DNA from: Blastococcus litoris
Lineage (GTDB): Bacteria > Actinomycetota > Actinomycetes > Mycobacteriales > Geodermatophilaceae
Length of the DNA: 64,000 nt
Direction: 5' to 3'
NCBI RefSeq assembly: GCF_003075095.1
Contig: NZ_QCZF01000014.1
Coordinates: 1 to 64,000, forward strand
Shown: positions 22,013 through 30,734 of the stretch, piece after piece
How positions within the stretch are numbered: position 1 is the stretch's first letter
Layout: the number at the start of each line of letters is the position of its first letter
Program-made: the position numbers and the translations under genes
Notes under the pieces: model-generated
What the model was told of the DNA's origin: nothing
The model's input: only the letters and a program-made list of their open reading frames with translations
The model's database searches: none

Positions 22013-24490
22013 TCAGGGGCGCGGCCGAGCCCGCTTCGTGGCCGATGCCACTGCCGGGTTCTCGGGCCAGGGATGACGGGGATAGCGGCCACGCATCTCG
22101 CTGCGCACCGCGGGATAGCCGGTGACCCAGAAGCCGGCGAGGTCCGCGGTGGTGGCCACGACCCGCTGGGCGGGGGAGAGGAGCTGGAGTCGGAGCGGCC
22201 GGCCCGCGACCTGCGGCGCCTGCGACCAGCCGAACACCTCCTGCACCCGCACCGAGGCGGTCGGCACGTCCGGGTCGCTGTAGTCGATCCGGATCTGCGA
22301 GCCGGTGGGGACGACGACCCGCTCGGGGACGACGTCGTCGAGCCGGCCGGCGACCTGCCACGGGATCGACGCCCGCAGGGCCGCGACGACGTCCAGGCGG
22401 GTGAGGTCGGCACGGCTGCGGGCGCCGGACACGTCGATCGCGGCGAGCAGCGCCTCGTCGTCCACGGCCGGCCACGGGGCGCCGAACCCGGAGTGCGCGG
22501 CGGCCATCCGGGCGCGCAGCTGCCGTGCCGCAGGCGTCCAGTTCAGCAGCCCGAGCCCTTCCTGGCGCAGACCTTCGGCGACCGCCGCGGCCAGATCCGC
22601 GGGAGCGGGATCGGGCAGCGGGCGCTCTGCCAGCACGATGGCCCCCAGCCGCTCCACGCGGGCGGCGTGCACGTCGCCGTCGCGCCAGGTCACCTCGTCG
22701 CGCTCGGTGTGCAGGGCCGCGCCCGCCTCCAGGGCGGTCGCCTCGTCGATCGGAGCCGCCACCCGCACGCGCGCGTCCCGGCGCCCGGCAGCGCGGTCGG
22801 CGACGGCGATCGCGAGCCAGGGGGCGCCGCTCAACCCGGTCCCCGCGGGCAGCTCGGCACCGGTACCGACGGCCATGAGGTAGGTGCCGGTCGTGCCCTC
22901 CCGGCGCCGGGCGAGCCGTTCGGGGTGCGCCAGGCCGACCACCAGGCCGGCTGCGGTGTCGTCCGGCAGGCGCGGTGGGGCGGCGTCGTCGACGGTGCGC
23001 TCCAGCCGGGCCACCTCGTCGCGCCACCGCGCGGTGGCACCGGGATCGGCGCCGGAGCGCAGGTTCCGCCAGGCGGCCCCGAGGTCGTCGCCGCGGAAGG
23101 AGGTGTCACCGGAGAGGAGCGCGACGACCTCGGCCGCCCGGCGCCGCCCGACCAGCGGCGAGCCGTCGAGCAGGGCGCGGGCGAGGCGGGGATGCACGCC
23201 GACCGCGGTCAGGGCACGGCCCCGGGGGGTGGCGCGCCCCAGGTCGTCCACCGCACCCAGCCCGTGCAGCGTCTGCTCAGCGATGGACAGGGCCGCCGAC
23301 GGGGGAGCGTCGAGGAGAGCGAGGCCACGCCCGCCCGGCGCCCCCCAGCAGGCCAGTTCCAGCGCGAAGGCGGTGAGGTCGGCGGTCGACACCTCTGCCT
23401 CGTCGTGCTGGGGGAGGCGGTCCCCCTCGGCGGCGGTCCAGCAGTGGTAGACCACGCCCGGCCCCTCCCGTCCGGCCCGGCCGGCGCGCTGGGTGACGGC
23501 CGCGCGCGAGGCCCGGACGGTGACCAGGGTGCCCAGACCCCGGGCGAGGTCGGCCCGCGGCACCCGGGAGAGTCCCGCGTCGACGACGATCCGCACACCC
23601 GGCACGGTCAGGCTGCTCTCCGCGAGTGCGGTGGAGAGCACGACCCGGCGGCGGGGGCCGGTCCGCAGTGCGGCGTCCTGCGCGGCGGCCGGCAGCCGGC
23701 CGTGCAGCGGCAGGACGTCGGCGTCGACCCCGCTCAGCTGCCCGGCGACGGCGCCGATCTCGGCGGCACCGGGCAGGAAGACCAGCACGTCGCCCGCCCG
23801 CTCGGCCAGCGCCCGGCGCACCGTCGCGGCGACGTGCGCGAGCAGCCGCGGATCGACCCGGAGGCCGTGCGGTGGGTCCACCGGGACCGGTGGCGGAGCC
23901 CGGACGACGTCGACCTGGTGCAGGGCAGCGGCGGCCTCGACGACCGGGGCCGGCTCCGCGTCCGCCCCCATCAGCGCGGCCAGGCGTTGCGCCTGGGCCG
24001 TGGCCGACATGGCCAGGAGCCGCAGGTCGGGGCGCAGGGCGGCGCGGACGTCGAGGAGGAAGGCCAGCGCCAGGTCGGTGTCGAGGTGCCGTTCGTGGCA
24101 CTCGTCGAGGACGACGACGTCCACGCCGCGCAGCTCCGGGTCGGTCTGCAACCGCCGGACGAGCAGGCCGGTCGTGACCACCTCGATGCGGGTGGCGGCG
24201 CTGCGCCGGCTGTCCCCGCGGACGCTGTAGCCGACCCGGCCGCCGACCTCCTCGCGGAGCAGGGCCGCCATGCGGCGTGCGGCCGCGCGGGCCGCGACCC
24301 GGCGGGGCTCGGCGACGAGGACCCGGCCGGGGACCCCGCCGGACAGGGCGAGCGGGACCAGCGTGGTCTTGCCGGTACCCGGCGGGGCCACCAGCACGGC
24401 GGCGCCCCGGGCCGACAGCGCGGCGGCGAGCTCCTGCAGCGCCGAGCGGACCGGGAGGTCGGTTCCCGGTGTCCCGGTCGGTGGCAGCAC
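22013..24490 (-). CDS. hrpB: ATP-dependent helicase HrpB
   Basis: 825-residue DEAH-type RNA helicase. Walker A VAPPGTGKTT at residues 34-43, motif II VVVLDECHERH near 128, motif III AMSATAQ, and motif VI QRAGRAGREGPG, followed by helicase-associated HA2 and the HrpB-specific C-terminal region. Length equals the family norm. Cellular RNA target is unknown in most bacteria. GTG 24490 is preceded by GAGACT exactly six bases upstream, a leaderless arrangement shared with many genes here. Divergent from the broken LysE gene 49 bases away; malQ lies 37 bases downstream on the same strand. Confidence 0.93.
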   Translation of the reverse strand: MLPPTGTPGTDLPVRSALQELAAALSARGAAVLVAPPGTGKTTLVPLALSGGVPGRVLVAEPRRVAARAAARRMAALLREEVGGRVGYSVRGDSRRSAATRIEVVTTGLLVRRLQTDPELRGVDVVVLDECHERHLDTDLALAFLLDVRAALRPDLRLLAMSATAQAQRLAALMGADAEPAPVVEAAAALHQVDVVRAPPPVPVDPPHGLRVDPRLLAHVAATVRRALAERAGDVLVFLPGAAEIGAVAGQLSGVDADVLPLHGRLPAAAQDAALRTGPRRRVVLSTALAESSLTVPGVRIVVDAGLSRVPRADLARGLGTLVTVRASRAAVTQRAGRAGREGPGVVYHCWTAAEGDRLPQHDEAEVSTADLTAFALELACWGAPGGRGLALLDAPPSAALSIAEQTLHGLGAVDDLGRATPRGRALTAVGVHPRLARALLDGSPLVGRRRAAEVVALLSGDTSFRGDDLGAAWRNLRSGADPGATARWRDEVARLERTVDDAAPPRLPDDTAAGLVVGLAHPERLARRREGTTGTYLMAVGTGAELPAGTGLSGAPWLAIAVADRAAGRRDARVRVAAPIDEATALEAGAALHTERDEVTWRDGDVHAARVERLGAIVLAERPLPDPAPADLAAAVAEGLRQEGLGLLNWTPAARQLRARMAAAHSGFGAPWPAVDDEALLAAIDVSGARSRADLTRLDVVAALRASIPWQVAGRLDDVVPERVVVPTGSQIRIDYSDPDVPTASVRVQEVFGWSQAPQVAGRPLRLQLLSPAQRVVATTADLAGFWVTGYPAVRSEMRGRYPRHPWPENPAVASATKRARPRP

Positions 24491-24496
24491 GCGACC

Positions 24497-24502
24497 AGTC
24501 TC
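24497..24502 (-). promoter_or_regulatory. -10 element, leaderless hrpB transcript
   Basis: GAGACT on the minus strand, six bases before GTG 24490; NANNNT pattern. Confidence 0.4.
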
Positions 24503-24527
24503 CCGGAGGCCGGCCGGCCGCCTGCGC

Positions 24528-24533
24528 CAGAAT
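24528..24533 (+). promoter_or_regulatory. -10 element of the broken LysE gene
   Basis: CAGAAT six bases before GTG 24540. The promoter-like sequence and spacing are intact although the gene downstream is disrupted. Confidence 0.4.
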
Positions 24534-24539
24534 GGCGAA

Positions 24540-25173
24540 GTGACCGTTCCCTCGGCGGTGCTGGGCTTCGCCGTCGTCGCGGGCGGGCTCACCGTGACGC
24601 CCGGGCTCGACACCGCGCTGGTGCTGCGTGCCGCGCTCACCCGCAGCCGGCGCGAGGCAGCCGCCACGGCAGCCGGGATCGTCGCCGGGCTGTTCGTCTG
24701 GGGCGCGGCCGCAGCGGTCGGCGTCTCCGCGCTCCTCACCGACATCCGAGCTCGCCTACGACGTCCTGCGCTGGGCGGGGGCCGCGTACCTGGTCTGGTT
24801 CGGCCTCCGGCTGCTCGCCCGCGCCGCGCGGTCGGTACCGGCCGCGGACGGGCGACCCGCCGGCGATGGCGGATCGACGTGGAGGGCCGTGCGCCTCGGG
24901 CTCACGACGAACCTGCTCAACCCCAAGGTCGGCGTGTTCTACGCGGCGCTGCTGCCGCAGTTCCTCCCGTACGGCAGCGACGCCCTCCTGGTCGGCCTGC
25001 TGCTCGCCACCGTCCACGCGGTGCTGTCGGTGGTCTGATTCGGGGTGCTGATCGGTCTCGCGTCGGCGTCCAGCCGGTGGCTCCGGCGCCGCTGGACGGT
25101 CCGCGCCATCGACGGGATCACCGGGACGGCGCTCGTCGGGTTCGGGCTGGAGCTGGCCGCCTCCGCCCGCTGA
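24540..25173 (+). pseudogene. LysE-family exporter, frameshift plus nonsense codon
   Basis: A LysE/RhtB amino-acid exporter in pieces. Frame 3 from GTG 24540 gives the first two helices (VTPGLDTALVLRAALTRSRREA, GIVAGLFVWGAAAAVGVSALL). Around 24738-24750 the similarity moves to frame 1 (SELAYDVLRWAGAAYLVWFG and LTTNLLNPKVGVFYAALLPQF), a one-base insertion. TGA at 25036-25038 interrupts AVLSVV before FGVLIGLAS, where homologs usually have Trp, so a TGG-to-TGA change is likely; the frame then resumes to the natural stop at 25173. Two independent lesions argue for a real pseudogene, though sequencing errors cannot be excluded. Repaired length about 210 residues. Confidence 0.85.
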
Positions 25174-25304
25174 CGGTCCGGGAGCCGAGGAGGCGGGTGG
25201 TGTCGTCGACACGCGCGGACACGCCGGGGCGGGCTCCCACGAACGCCTTCTCGACGCGGATCCGGCCCTCCGCGGTCCGCGTGGCCCGGAGCTCCCCTCC
25301 CCGG

Positions 25305-25310
25305 TAGGCA
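25305..25310 (+). promoter_or_regulatory. Possible -10 before LLM oxidoreductase
   Basis: TAGGCA exactly six bases before ATG 25317. The last base deviates from the -10 consensus; included because spacing matches neighbouring leaderless-type starts. Confidence 0.3.
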
Positions 25311-25316
25311 TGGCGC

Positions 25317-26360
25317 ATGCCGGTGATCGGATTCCACAACTCCCACGAGCAGGTCCACCCCGCGGCGCTCCTCACGGCCGTCCAGCACGCGGAGGACGTG
25401 GGCTTCACCGCGGCCATGTGCTCCGACCACCTGACGCCGTGGAACCCGCGGCAGGGCGAGTCGGGGTTCGCGTGGTCGTGGCTGGGCGCCGCGATGGCCA
25501 CCACCGGCCTGCCCTTCGGCGCGGTCAACGCCCCGGGCCAGCGCTACCACCCGGTCATCGTCGCCCAGGCGGTCGCCACGCTCGGGGCGATGTTCCCCGG
25601 CCGGTTCTGGGTGGCGCTGGGCAGCGGCGAGGCGATGAACGAGCACGTGACCGGGGACAAGTGGCCGCCCAAGCAGGCCCGCGACGCGCGGCTGCGCGAG
25701 TGCGTCGACGTCATCCGGGCGCTGCTGGCCGGCGAGGAGGTCACCCACGACGGCCTGGTCCGGGTGGAGCGGGCGAAGATCTACACGCTCCCGGAGGTGC
25801 AGCCGGCCTTGATCGCGCCGGCGGTGAGCGTGGCCACCGCCCGCAACGGCGCCGACTGGGCCGACGGGCTGGTCACCATCAACCAGCCGCACGACAAGCT
25901 CCGCGAGATGATCGCCGCCTACCGGGACGCCGGGGGACAGGGCAAGCTCGTGCTGCAGGTGCACGTCTCCTGGGACCCCGACCCCGACCGGGCGCTCGGC
26001 ATCGCGCACGACCAGTGGCGCAGCAACGTCTTCCCGCCGCCGCTGTGCTGGGACCTCGACAGCCCCGAGGCGTTCGAGCAGGCCAGCGCGCACGTCGCCC
26101 CCGAGCACGTGACCGACGCCGTCCGGGTGTCCGCGGACCTCGGGCAGCACACCGCCTGGCTGCAGGAGTACCTGGACCTCGGCTTCGACGAGATCTACCT
26201 GCACCACGTCGGCAAGGAGCAGCGGCCCTTCCTGGACGCGTTCGGCGAGCACGTGCTGCCCCAGCTCGGCGTGACGGCTGCGGCACCGGTCGCGGCGATC
26301 GACCCACCGGGCCCGGCGGAGAATCTCCGGCCCCGCGTCGACCCGGTTCCCGCGCCGTGA
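25317..26360 (+). CDS. LLM-class flavin oxidoreductase (TIGR03885-like)
   Basis: 347-residue bacterial luciferase-like TIM barrel. N-terminal VIGFHNSHEQVHPAALL, AAMCSDHLTPWNPRQGESGFAWSWLGAAMATT, and FWVALGSGEAMNEHVTGDKWP follow the F420/FMN-dependent glucose-6-phosphate-dehydrogenase-like subgroup; the family TIGR03885 is described as probably using FMN rather than F420. Substrate unknown. Ends GTGA-overlapping with the GH13 gene behind it, so the two are translationally coupled; this pairing suggests a shared sugar-related pathway. C-terminal 30 residues are Pro/Ala-rich. Confidence 0.8.
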   Translation: MPVIGFHNSHEQVHPAALLTAVQHAEDVGFTAAMCSDHLTPWNPRQGESGFAWSWLGAAMATTGLPFGAVNAPGQRYHPVIVAQAVATLGAMFPGRFWVALGSGEAMNEHVTGDKWPPKQARDARLRECVDVIRALLAGEEVTHDGLVRVERAKIYTLPEVQPALIAPAVSVATARNGADWADGLVTINQPHDKLREMIAAYRDAGGQGKLVLQVHVSWDPDPDRALGIAHDQWRSNVFPPPLCWDLDSPEAFEQASAHVAPEHVTDAVRVSADLGQHTAWLQEYLDLGFDEIYLHHVGKEQRPFLDAFGEHVLPQLGVTAAAPVAAIDPPGPAENLRPRVDPVPAP

Positions 26361-28027
26361 AGATCACCGACACGGCGGACCTGTGGTGGAAGAACGCCGT
26401 CGTCTACTGCCTCGACGTCGAGACGTTCATGGACTGGAACGGCGACGGGATCGGCGACTTCGCCGGCCTCGCGCAGCGGATCGACCACCTCGCCGACCTC
26501 GGCGTCACCTGCCTGTGGCTGATGCCCTTCTACCCGACCGCCGAGCGCGACGACGGCTACGACATCACCGACTTCTACGGCGTCGACCCGCGGCTGGGCA
26601 CCCACGGCGACCTGGTGGAGGTCATCCGGACGGCGAAGGACCGCGGCATGCGGGTCATCGCCGACCTCGTGGTCAACCACACCTCGCGCAAGCACCCCTG
26701 GTTCCGGTCGGCCGAGCAGTCGAAGGACTCACCGTTCCGCGACTTCTACGTCTGGCGCTCCGACCCGCCCCCGGACACCTCCGACCAGGTCGTCTTCCCC
26801 GACCAGGAGGACAGCATCTGGACGCTGTCGGAGAAGACGGGGGAGTGGTATCTGCACCGCTTCTACAAGGAGCAGCCCGACCTCGACGTCACCAACCCGC
26901 GGGTGCGCGACGAGGTCGCCAAGATCATGGGCTTCTGGCTGCAGCTGGGCCTCGACGGCTTCCGCGTCGACGCCGTCCCGTTCTTCCTCGAGACCGCCGG
27001 CGGCGACGACGGTGCGTTCCCGGAGCCGCACGAGTACCTGCGCGCCCTGCGCTCGCTCGTCGGCCGGCGGTCGGGCAGCGGCGTCCTGCTCGGCGAGGTG
27101 AACCTGCCCTACGAGCAGCAGCTCGAGTTCTTCGGCGGCACCGACGGCGACGAGCTCACGATGCAGTTCGACTTCATCGGCATGCAGGCGCTCTACCTGT
27201 CCCTCGCCCGCGCCGACGCCGGGCCCCTGACGACGGCGCTCGAGGGCCGGCCGGCGCTGGACCCGGACTCGCAGTGGGCGACCTTCGTGCGCAACCACGA
27301 CGAGCTCACGCTGGATAAGCTCGGCGACGAGGAGCGGCAGGAGGTGTTCGCCGCCTTCGGGCCCGAGGAGCGGATGCAGGTCTACGGTCGCGGGCTGCGG
27401 CGGCGGCTGCCACCGATGCTGGACGGCGACCCGCGGCGGGTGCGCATGGTCTACAGCCTGCTGTTCTCGCTGCCGGGCACGCCGGTCCTCTTCTACGGCG
27501 AGGAGATCGGGATGGGGGAGGACCTCGACGCCGAGGGCAGGCTCGCCGTCCGGACGCCGATGCAGTGGACGTCGGGCCGCAACGGTGGCTTCTCGCCCGC
27601 CGAGCCGCGCAGGCTCCCGGGTCCCGTCGTCAGCGGCGGCTTCGCCCCCGAGCACGTGAACGTCGCCGACCAGCGCAACGACCCCGACTCGCTGCTGTCG
27701 TTCATGAAGCTGCTGATCCGCCGCTACCGCGAGTCGCCGGAGCTGGGCTGGGGCGGTTTCCAGGTCCTCGACCAGCCGCACGCCGAGGTGCTGGCCCACC
27801 TGTGCACCTGGGACGACGGCGCGCTGGTGGCCCTGCACAACCTCGGGCCCGAACCGCGGACGGTGCCCATCTCCCTCGAGGGCTGCGACTCCTCGCACCG
27901 GCTGGTCGACCTGCTGGAGACCGCGAGCACCACGGTGTCCGACGCGGGCACCGTGCAGATCCCGCTGGGCGGCTACGGCTACCGGTGGCTGCGCGTCGTC
28001 GCCCAGGACAGCCGCCGCCTCGTCTGA
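26357..28027 (+). CDS. GH13 trehalose-synthase-like alpha-amylase
   Basis: 556-residue GH13 enzyme close to trehalose synthase (maltose glucosyl-mutase) and related amylases. Order: YCLDVETFMDWNGDGIGDFAGL near the start, region I VIADLVVNHTS, region II GFRVDAVPFF with the nucleophile Asp, region III LLGEVNLPYE with the acid/base Glu, region IV FVRNHDELT with the third Asp, then a beta C-terminal domain. All three catalytic residues are present. No maltokinase domain is fused. GTG start overlaps the LLM oxidoreductase stop. Likely converts maltose to trehalose or hydrolyses a short glucan. A 6-bp hairpin follows. Confidence 0.87.
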   Translation: MKITDTADLWWKNAVVYCLDVETFMDWNGDGIGDFAGLAQRIDHLADLGVTCLWLMPFYPTAERDDGYDITDFYGVDPRLGTHGDLVEVIRTAKDRGMRVIADLVVNHTSRKHPWFRSAEQSKDSPFRDFYVWRSDPPPDTSDQVVFPDQEDSIWTLSEKTGEWYLHRFYKEQPDLDVTNPRVRDEVAKIMGFWLQLGLDGFRVDAVPFFLETAGGDDGAFPEPHEYLRALRSLVGRRSGSGVLLGEVNLPYEQQLEFFGGTDGDELTMQFDFIGMQALYLSLARADAGPLTTALEGRPALDPDSQWATFVRNHDELTLDKLGDEERQEVFAAFGPEERMQVYGRGLRRRLPPMLDGDPRRVRMVYSLLFSLPGTPVLFYGEEIGMGEDLDAEGRLAVRTPMQWTSGRNGGFSPAEPRRLPGPVVSGGFAPEHVNVADQRNDPDSLLSFMKLLIRRYRESPELGWGGFQVLDQPHAEVLAHLCTWDDGALVALHNLGPEPRTVPISLEGCDSSHRLVDLLETASTTVSDAGTVQIPLGGYGYRWLRVVAQDSRRLV

Positions 28028-28033
28028 GCGAGC

Positions 28034-28055
28034 GGCCTTCGTGGCCACAAAGGCC
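28034..28055. terminator. Small hairpin after GH13 gene
   Basis: GGCCTT at 28034-28039 and AAGGCC at 28050-28055, loop containing the palindrome GTGGCCAC. Positioned directly behind the GH13 stop; likely a weak terminator or processing hairpin. Confidence 0.45.
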
Positions 28056-28099
28056 CTCCCGGGGGCCTGTCGGAGCGTGGATCCGTCGGTGGTCGCTCG

Positions 28100-28105
28100 T
28101 AGCGT
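28100..28105 (+). promoter_or_regulatory. -10 element, leaderless HNH lipoprotein transcript
   Basis: TAGCGT exactly six bases before GTG 28112; no SD. One of the clearest leaderless-type starts in the window. Confidence 0.5.
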
Positions 28106-28111
28106 CGGGGG

Positions 28112-28822
28112 GTGCGTCGTCCCGTCGTCCCCGTCCTGCTCGCGGTGCTGCTCGCGCTGACCGGGTGCCAGTTCGAGTGGCAGATCGAGTCCGGGCCGCC
28201 CTCGCCCGCGGCGTCCGTGGGCCAGGGCGACGTCCCCGCGGGAACGCTCGACCCGGCCGCCGCGGGGGCGGCGCTGGCCGCCCTCCCGGTCGCGGAGAAG
28301 ACCTCGCTCGACGGCTACGAGCGCGGGTGCGGCGACGGGGAGGGCTGCGTGTTCGGGCCGGCGTGGTCCGACGTCGACCGCAACGGCTGCGACCAGCGCA
28401 ACGACGTGCTGCACCGCGACCTGACCCGGATCGAGGTCCGCGAGGGGACGCAGGAGTGCGTCGTGGTCGCCGGCGTGCTCGACGATCCGTACACCGGTGA
28501 GGTCGTGCAGTTCCAGAAGGCGACAGCGGCCGAGGTGCCGATCGACCACGTCGTCCCGCTCGCCGCCGCCTGGGTTCAGGGTGCGGCCGCGTGGACCGAC
28601 GAGCAGCGCGAGGCCTTCGCCAACGACCTCGCCAACCTGATCGCGACGACGCGCTCGGAGAACTCGTCGAAGGGCGACTCGACCGCCGACGAGTGGGCGC
28701 CCAGCGACCCGGCCTACGGCTGCTCCTACGCGACGGTAGTGGTGACGGTGAAGTCCACGTACGCCCTGTCGGTCACGCCCGCGGAGGCCGACGCGCTGGA
28801 GCAGCTGCTCGCTACCTGCTGA
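28112..28822 (+). CDS. DUF1524 HNH-nuclease lipoprotein
   Basis: 236 residues. Signal peptide with lipobox LTGC (lipid Cys19), a short linker, then a GmrSD C-terminal/DUF1524-type HNH domain, residues about 60-236. Seen: DRNGCDQRNDVLHRDL, the HNH core PIDHVVPLAAAW at 143-154, EAFANDLANLIA with the conserved Asn, and SSKGDSTADEW. All HNH residues are present, so a DNA-cutting activity outside the cytoplasmic membrane is expected, for example to use environmental DNA. Four additional Cys (73, 79, 93, 116) could form disulfides as expected for an exported protein. Convergent with the GNAT gene. Confidence 0.85.
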   Translation: MRRPVVPVLLAVLLALTGCQFEWQIESGPPSPAASVGQGDVPAGTLDPAAAGAALAALPVAEKTSLDGYERGCGDGEGCVFGPAWSDVDRNGCDQRNDVLHRDLTRIEVREGTQECVVVAGVLDDPYTGEVVQFQKATAAEVPIDHVVPLAAAWVQGAAAWTDEQREAFANDLANLIATTRSENSSKGDSTADEWAPSDPAYGCSYATVVVTVKSTYALSVTPAEADALEQLLATC

Positions 28823-29294
28823 GGTCGCGCGCCATGAGGACGTCGTCGACGTAGCGCCCGCCCAGGAAGAACTCCTCGCGCAGCACCCCCTCGACGACGA
28901 AGCCGCAGGAGGCGTACAGCGCCCGCGCCCGCTCGTTCCCGCCGAGGACGCGCAGCCCGAGCTTGCGGGCGCCGCGCCGCCGGGCCTCGGCGACCGCGGC
29001 CTCGACCAGCTTCCTGGCCACTCCCTGGCGGTGGCAGGCGGGGTCGACGGCCAGCCCCTGGACGTGCAGCACGTGCCGGTTGCACTCCAGCGGCGTCGGG
29101 TGCCCGAGCCCGGCGTAGCCGACCGGCCGGCCGTCCCGCTCGGCGACGAGCACGTCGTCGGGGGAGCGGCGCTCGAAGAAGTCGGTGTCCTCCGCCCACC
29201 GCGGCACGACGGCGTTCTCCACCGACCAGGTGGCCCGGTCGAGGGCGACCAGGCGCGGTCCGTCGGCGGGCACTGCGGGCCGGATGCTGATCAC
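28812..29294 (-). CDS. GNAT acetyltransferase (RimI-like)
   Basis: 160-residue acetyl-CoA-dependent N-acetyltransferase. Acetyl-CoA motif VDPACHRQGVARKLVEAAVAEARRRGA near residue 75-100 (motif A, Q/RxxGxA-type), then LRVLGGNERARALYASCGFVVEGV. GTG 29294 gives MISIRPAVPADGPRL; CAGACT lies five bases upstream. Ends by overlapping the last codons of the convergent HNH lipoprotein. Acceptor unknown, possibly a peptide N-terminus or an amine. Confidence 0.85.
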   Translation of the reverse strand: MISIRPAVPADGPRLVALDRATWSVENAVVPRWAEDTDFFERRSPDDVLVAERDGRPVGYAGLGHPTPLECNRHVLHVQGLAVDPACHRQGVARKLVEAAVAEARRRGARKLGLRVLGGNERARALYASCGFVVEGVLREEFFLGGRYVDDVLMARDLSR

Positions 29295-29434
29295 CGGGCC
29301 AGTCTGCCCGGGTCGGTCGGCGGACGGCCCGCGTGGTACCCGGCGTGGCATCACGCAGCGTGCTCGGGCCGCCTGGGCGCCGTCCGGGGCGCGGGCGGTG
29401 GCTGCGCCTAGCGTGGCGGACGAGGTGATCAGCG

Positions 29435-29971
29435 ATGAGTGAACGCAACGCAAGCACGTCCGTCGGGACCGGCACGGCCGAGATCCCGGTCGTCCGGCCG
29501 GCCGCCGAGGTGCCCCCGCCGCCGGCGGCAGAGCCCGGCCCGGCCCCGGAGACGCGTGAGGAGGAGGTCGTCCCGGGCCTGCAGCCGACCGCACCCGTGA
29601 CGGTCCGGCCCCGGCCGCGGATGCCGCGTCGCGGCCCGCTCACGGTGATGGGCCCGTGGGCCCCCGTCGCCGGCGGCCTGCTCGGTCTGCTGCTCGGGGC
29701 GGTCGTCGTCCTGCTGCTCGCCGGGACGGCGGAGAGCTTCGAGGACCGCCTCGCGCTCGCGTTCGTGGTGCTGGGGCTCGGCATGCTGGGCAGCGCCGGT
29801 GTCCTGCTCGCCGACGAGGTGCGGATGATGCGCCAGCGCGCCCGCGACGCCACCGTCCGGCCGCAGTGGGTGGAGGCGACGGCGGGGCTGCTCAACGGGG
29901 CCACCCCCGCCCGGCTGCTGCTGCTCGCCAGCGGGTTCGTGCTCTTCCTGGCGGCCTACGTCACCCGCTGA
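29435..29971 (+). CDS. Three-helix membrane protein, function unknown
   Basis: 178 residues: a disordered Pro/Glu/Ala-rich cytoplasmic stretch (about 1-72) followed by helices at about 74-97, 106-126 and 157-176, the middle loop being basic (RMMRQRARDATVRP). ATG 29435 with GAGG eleven bases upstream and TAGCGT at 29409-29414 as possible -10. Not recognised. Its 3' end overlaps the convergent TSUP transporter gene by 11 bases. Confidence 0.6.
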   Translation: MSERNASTSVGTGTAEIPVVRPAAEVPPPPAAEPGPAPETREEEVVPGLQPTAPVTVRPRPRMPRRGPLTVMGPWAPVAGGLLGLLLGAVVVLLLAGTAESFEDRLALAFVVLGLGMLGSAGVLLADEVRMMRQRARDATVRPQWVEATAGLLNGATPARLLLLASGFVLFLAAYVTR

Positions 29972-30734
29972 ACGCCTGGATCGCCAGGTGCACGGCGAGC
30001 CCCAGGCCGGCGATCGCGATCACCCGTCGCAGGCCGGCCTGGGGCGCCCGCCGCACCACCGCCGGCCCGATGCGGCCGCCCACCAGGCAGCCGATCGCGA
30101 GCGGGATGACCGCCGACCAGGCCACGGACGTGAACAGCACGTAGCCGGCCGCGGCGACGGCGTTGGCCACCCCGAGGATGACGTTCTTCATCGCGTTGCC
30201 GCGGGGGAGACCCTCGCCGGTGGCCAGCAGGTAGAGGGCCAGGAGCAGCACCCCCGCTGCCGCCCCGAAGTAGCCGCCGTAGATGGCCACGACGAACGTC
30301 CCGACCGGGAGCCACCGGGGGTCGTGGGCGCCGGGCCGGTGGTGCTGCGCACCCCGCGCGGCCAGGTCCCGCGGTGGCCGCTGCACGAGGATGGCCGCCG
30401 ACGCCCCGGCGATGAGGAACGGGACGATCCGCTCGAACGCCTCCGACGGCGTGAGCAGCAGCAGGACGGCGCCGGCGATCCCCCCGAGGACGGCGGCGAC
30501 CGCCAGGGGGAGCAGTCGTCGTGCCTGGCCCTTCAGCTCCGGCCGCGAGGCGCTGACCGAACCGACGCTGTTGAGGACGAGCGCCACGGTGTTGGAGACG
30601 TTCGCGGTGACCGGGGGGATACCGGTCGCCAGCAGCGCCGGGTAGCTGATCAGCGAGGCCAGGCCGGCGATGCTGCCGGTGAGGCCCGCGCCGATGCCCG
30701 CGAGGACGAGGAAGCCGAACTCCCAGACGCTCAT
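29961..30734 (-). CDS. TSUP (TauE/SafE) anion exporter, second of pair
   Basis: 257-residue membrane protein, about eight helices, of the sulfite exporter TauE/SafE (TSUP) family. Repeat motifs GAGLTGSIAGLASLISYPALLATGIPPVTANVSNTVAL in the first half and AIYGGYFGAAAGVLLLA in the second, then GNAMKNVILGVANAVAA. Substrates of the family are sulfite, sulfolactate, sulfoacetate or similar anions. ATG start overlaps the stop of the upstream TSUP gene in ATGA form, so the two are co-translated and may act together. Confidence 0.88.
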   Translation of the reverse strand: MSVWEFGFLVLAGIGAGLTGSIAGLASLISYPALLATGIPPVTANVSNTVALVLNSVGSVSASRPELKGQARRLLPLAVAAVLGGIAGAVLLLLTPSEAFERIVPFLIAGASAAILVQRPPRDLAARGAQHHRPGAHDPRWLPVGTFVVAIYGGYFGAAAGVLLLALYLLATGEGLPRGNAMKNVILGVANAVAAAGYVLFTSVAWSAVIPLAIGCLVGGRIGPAVVRRAPQAGLRRVIAIAGLGLAVHLAIQAFSG

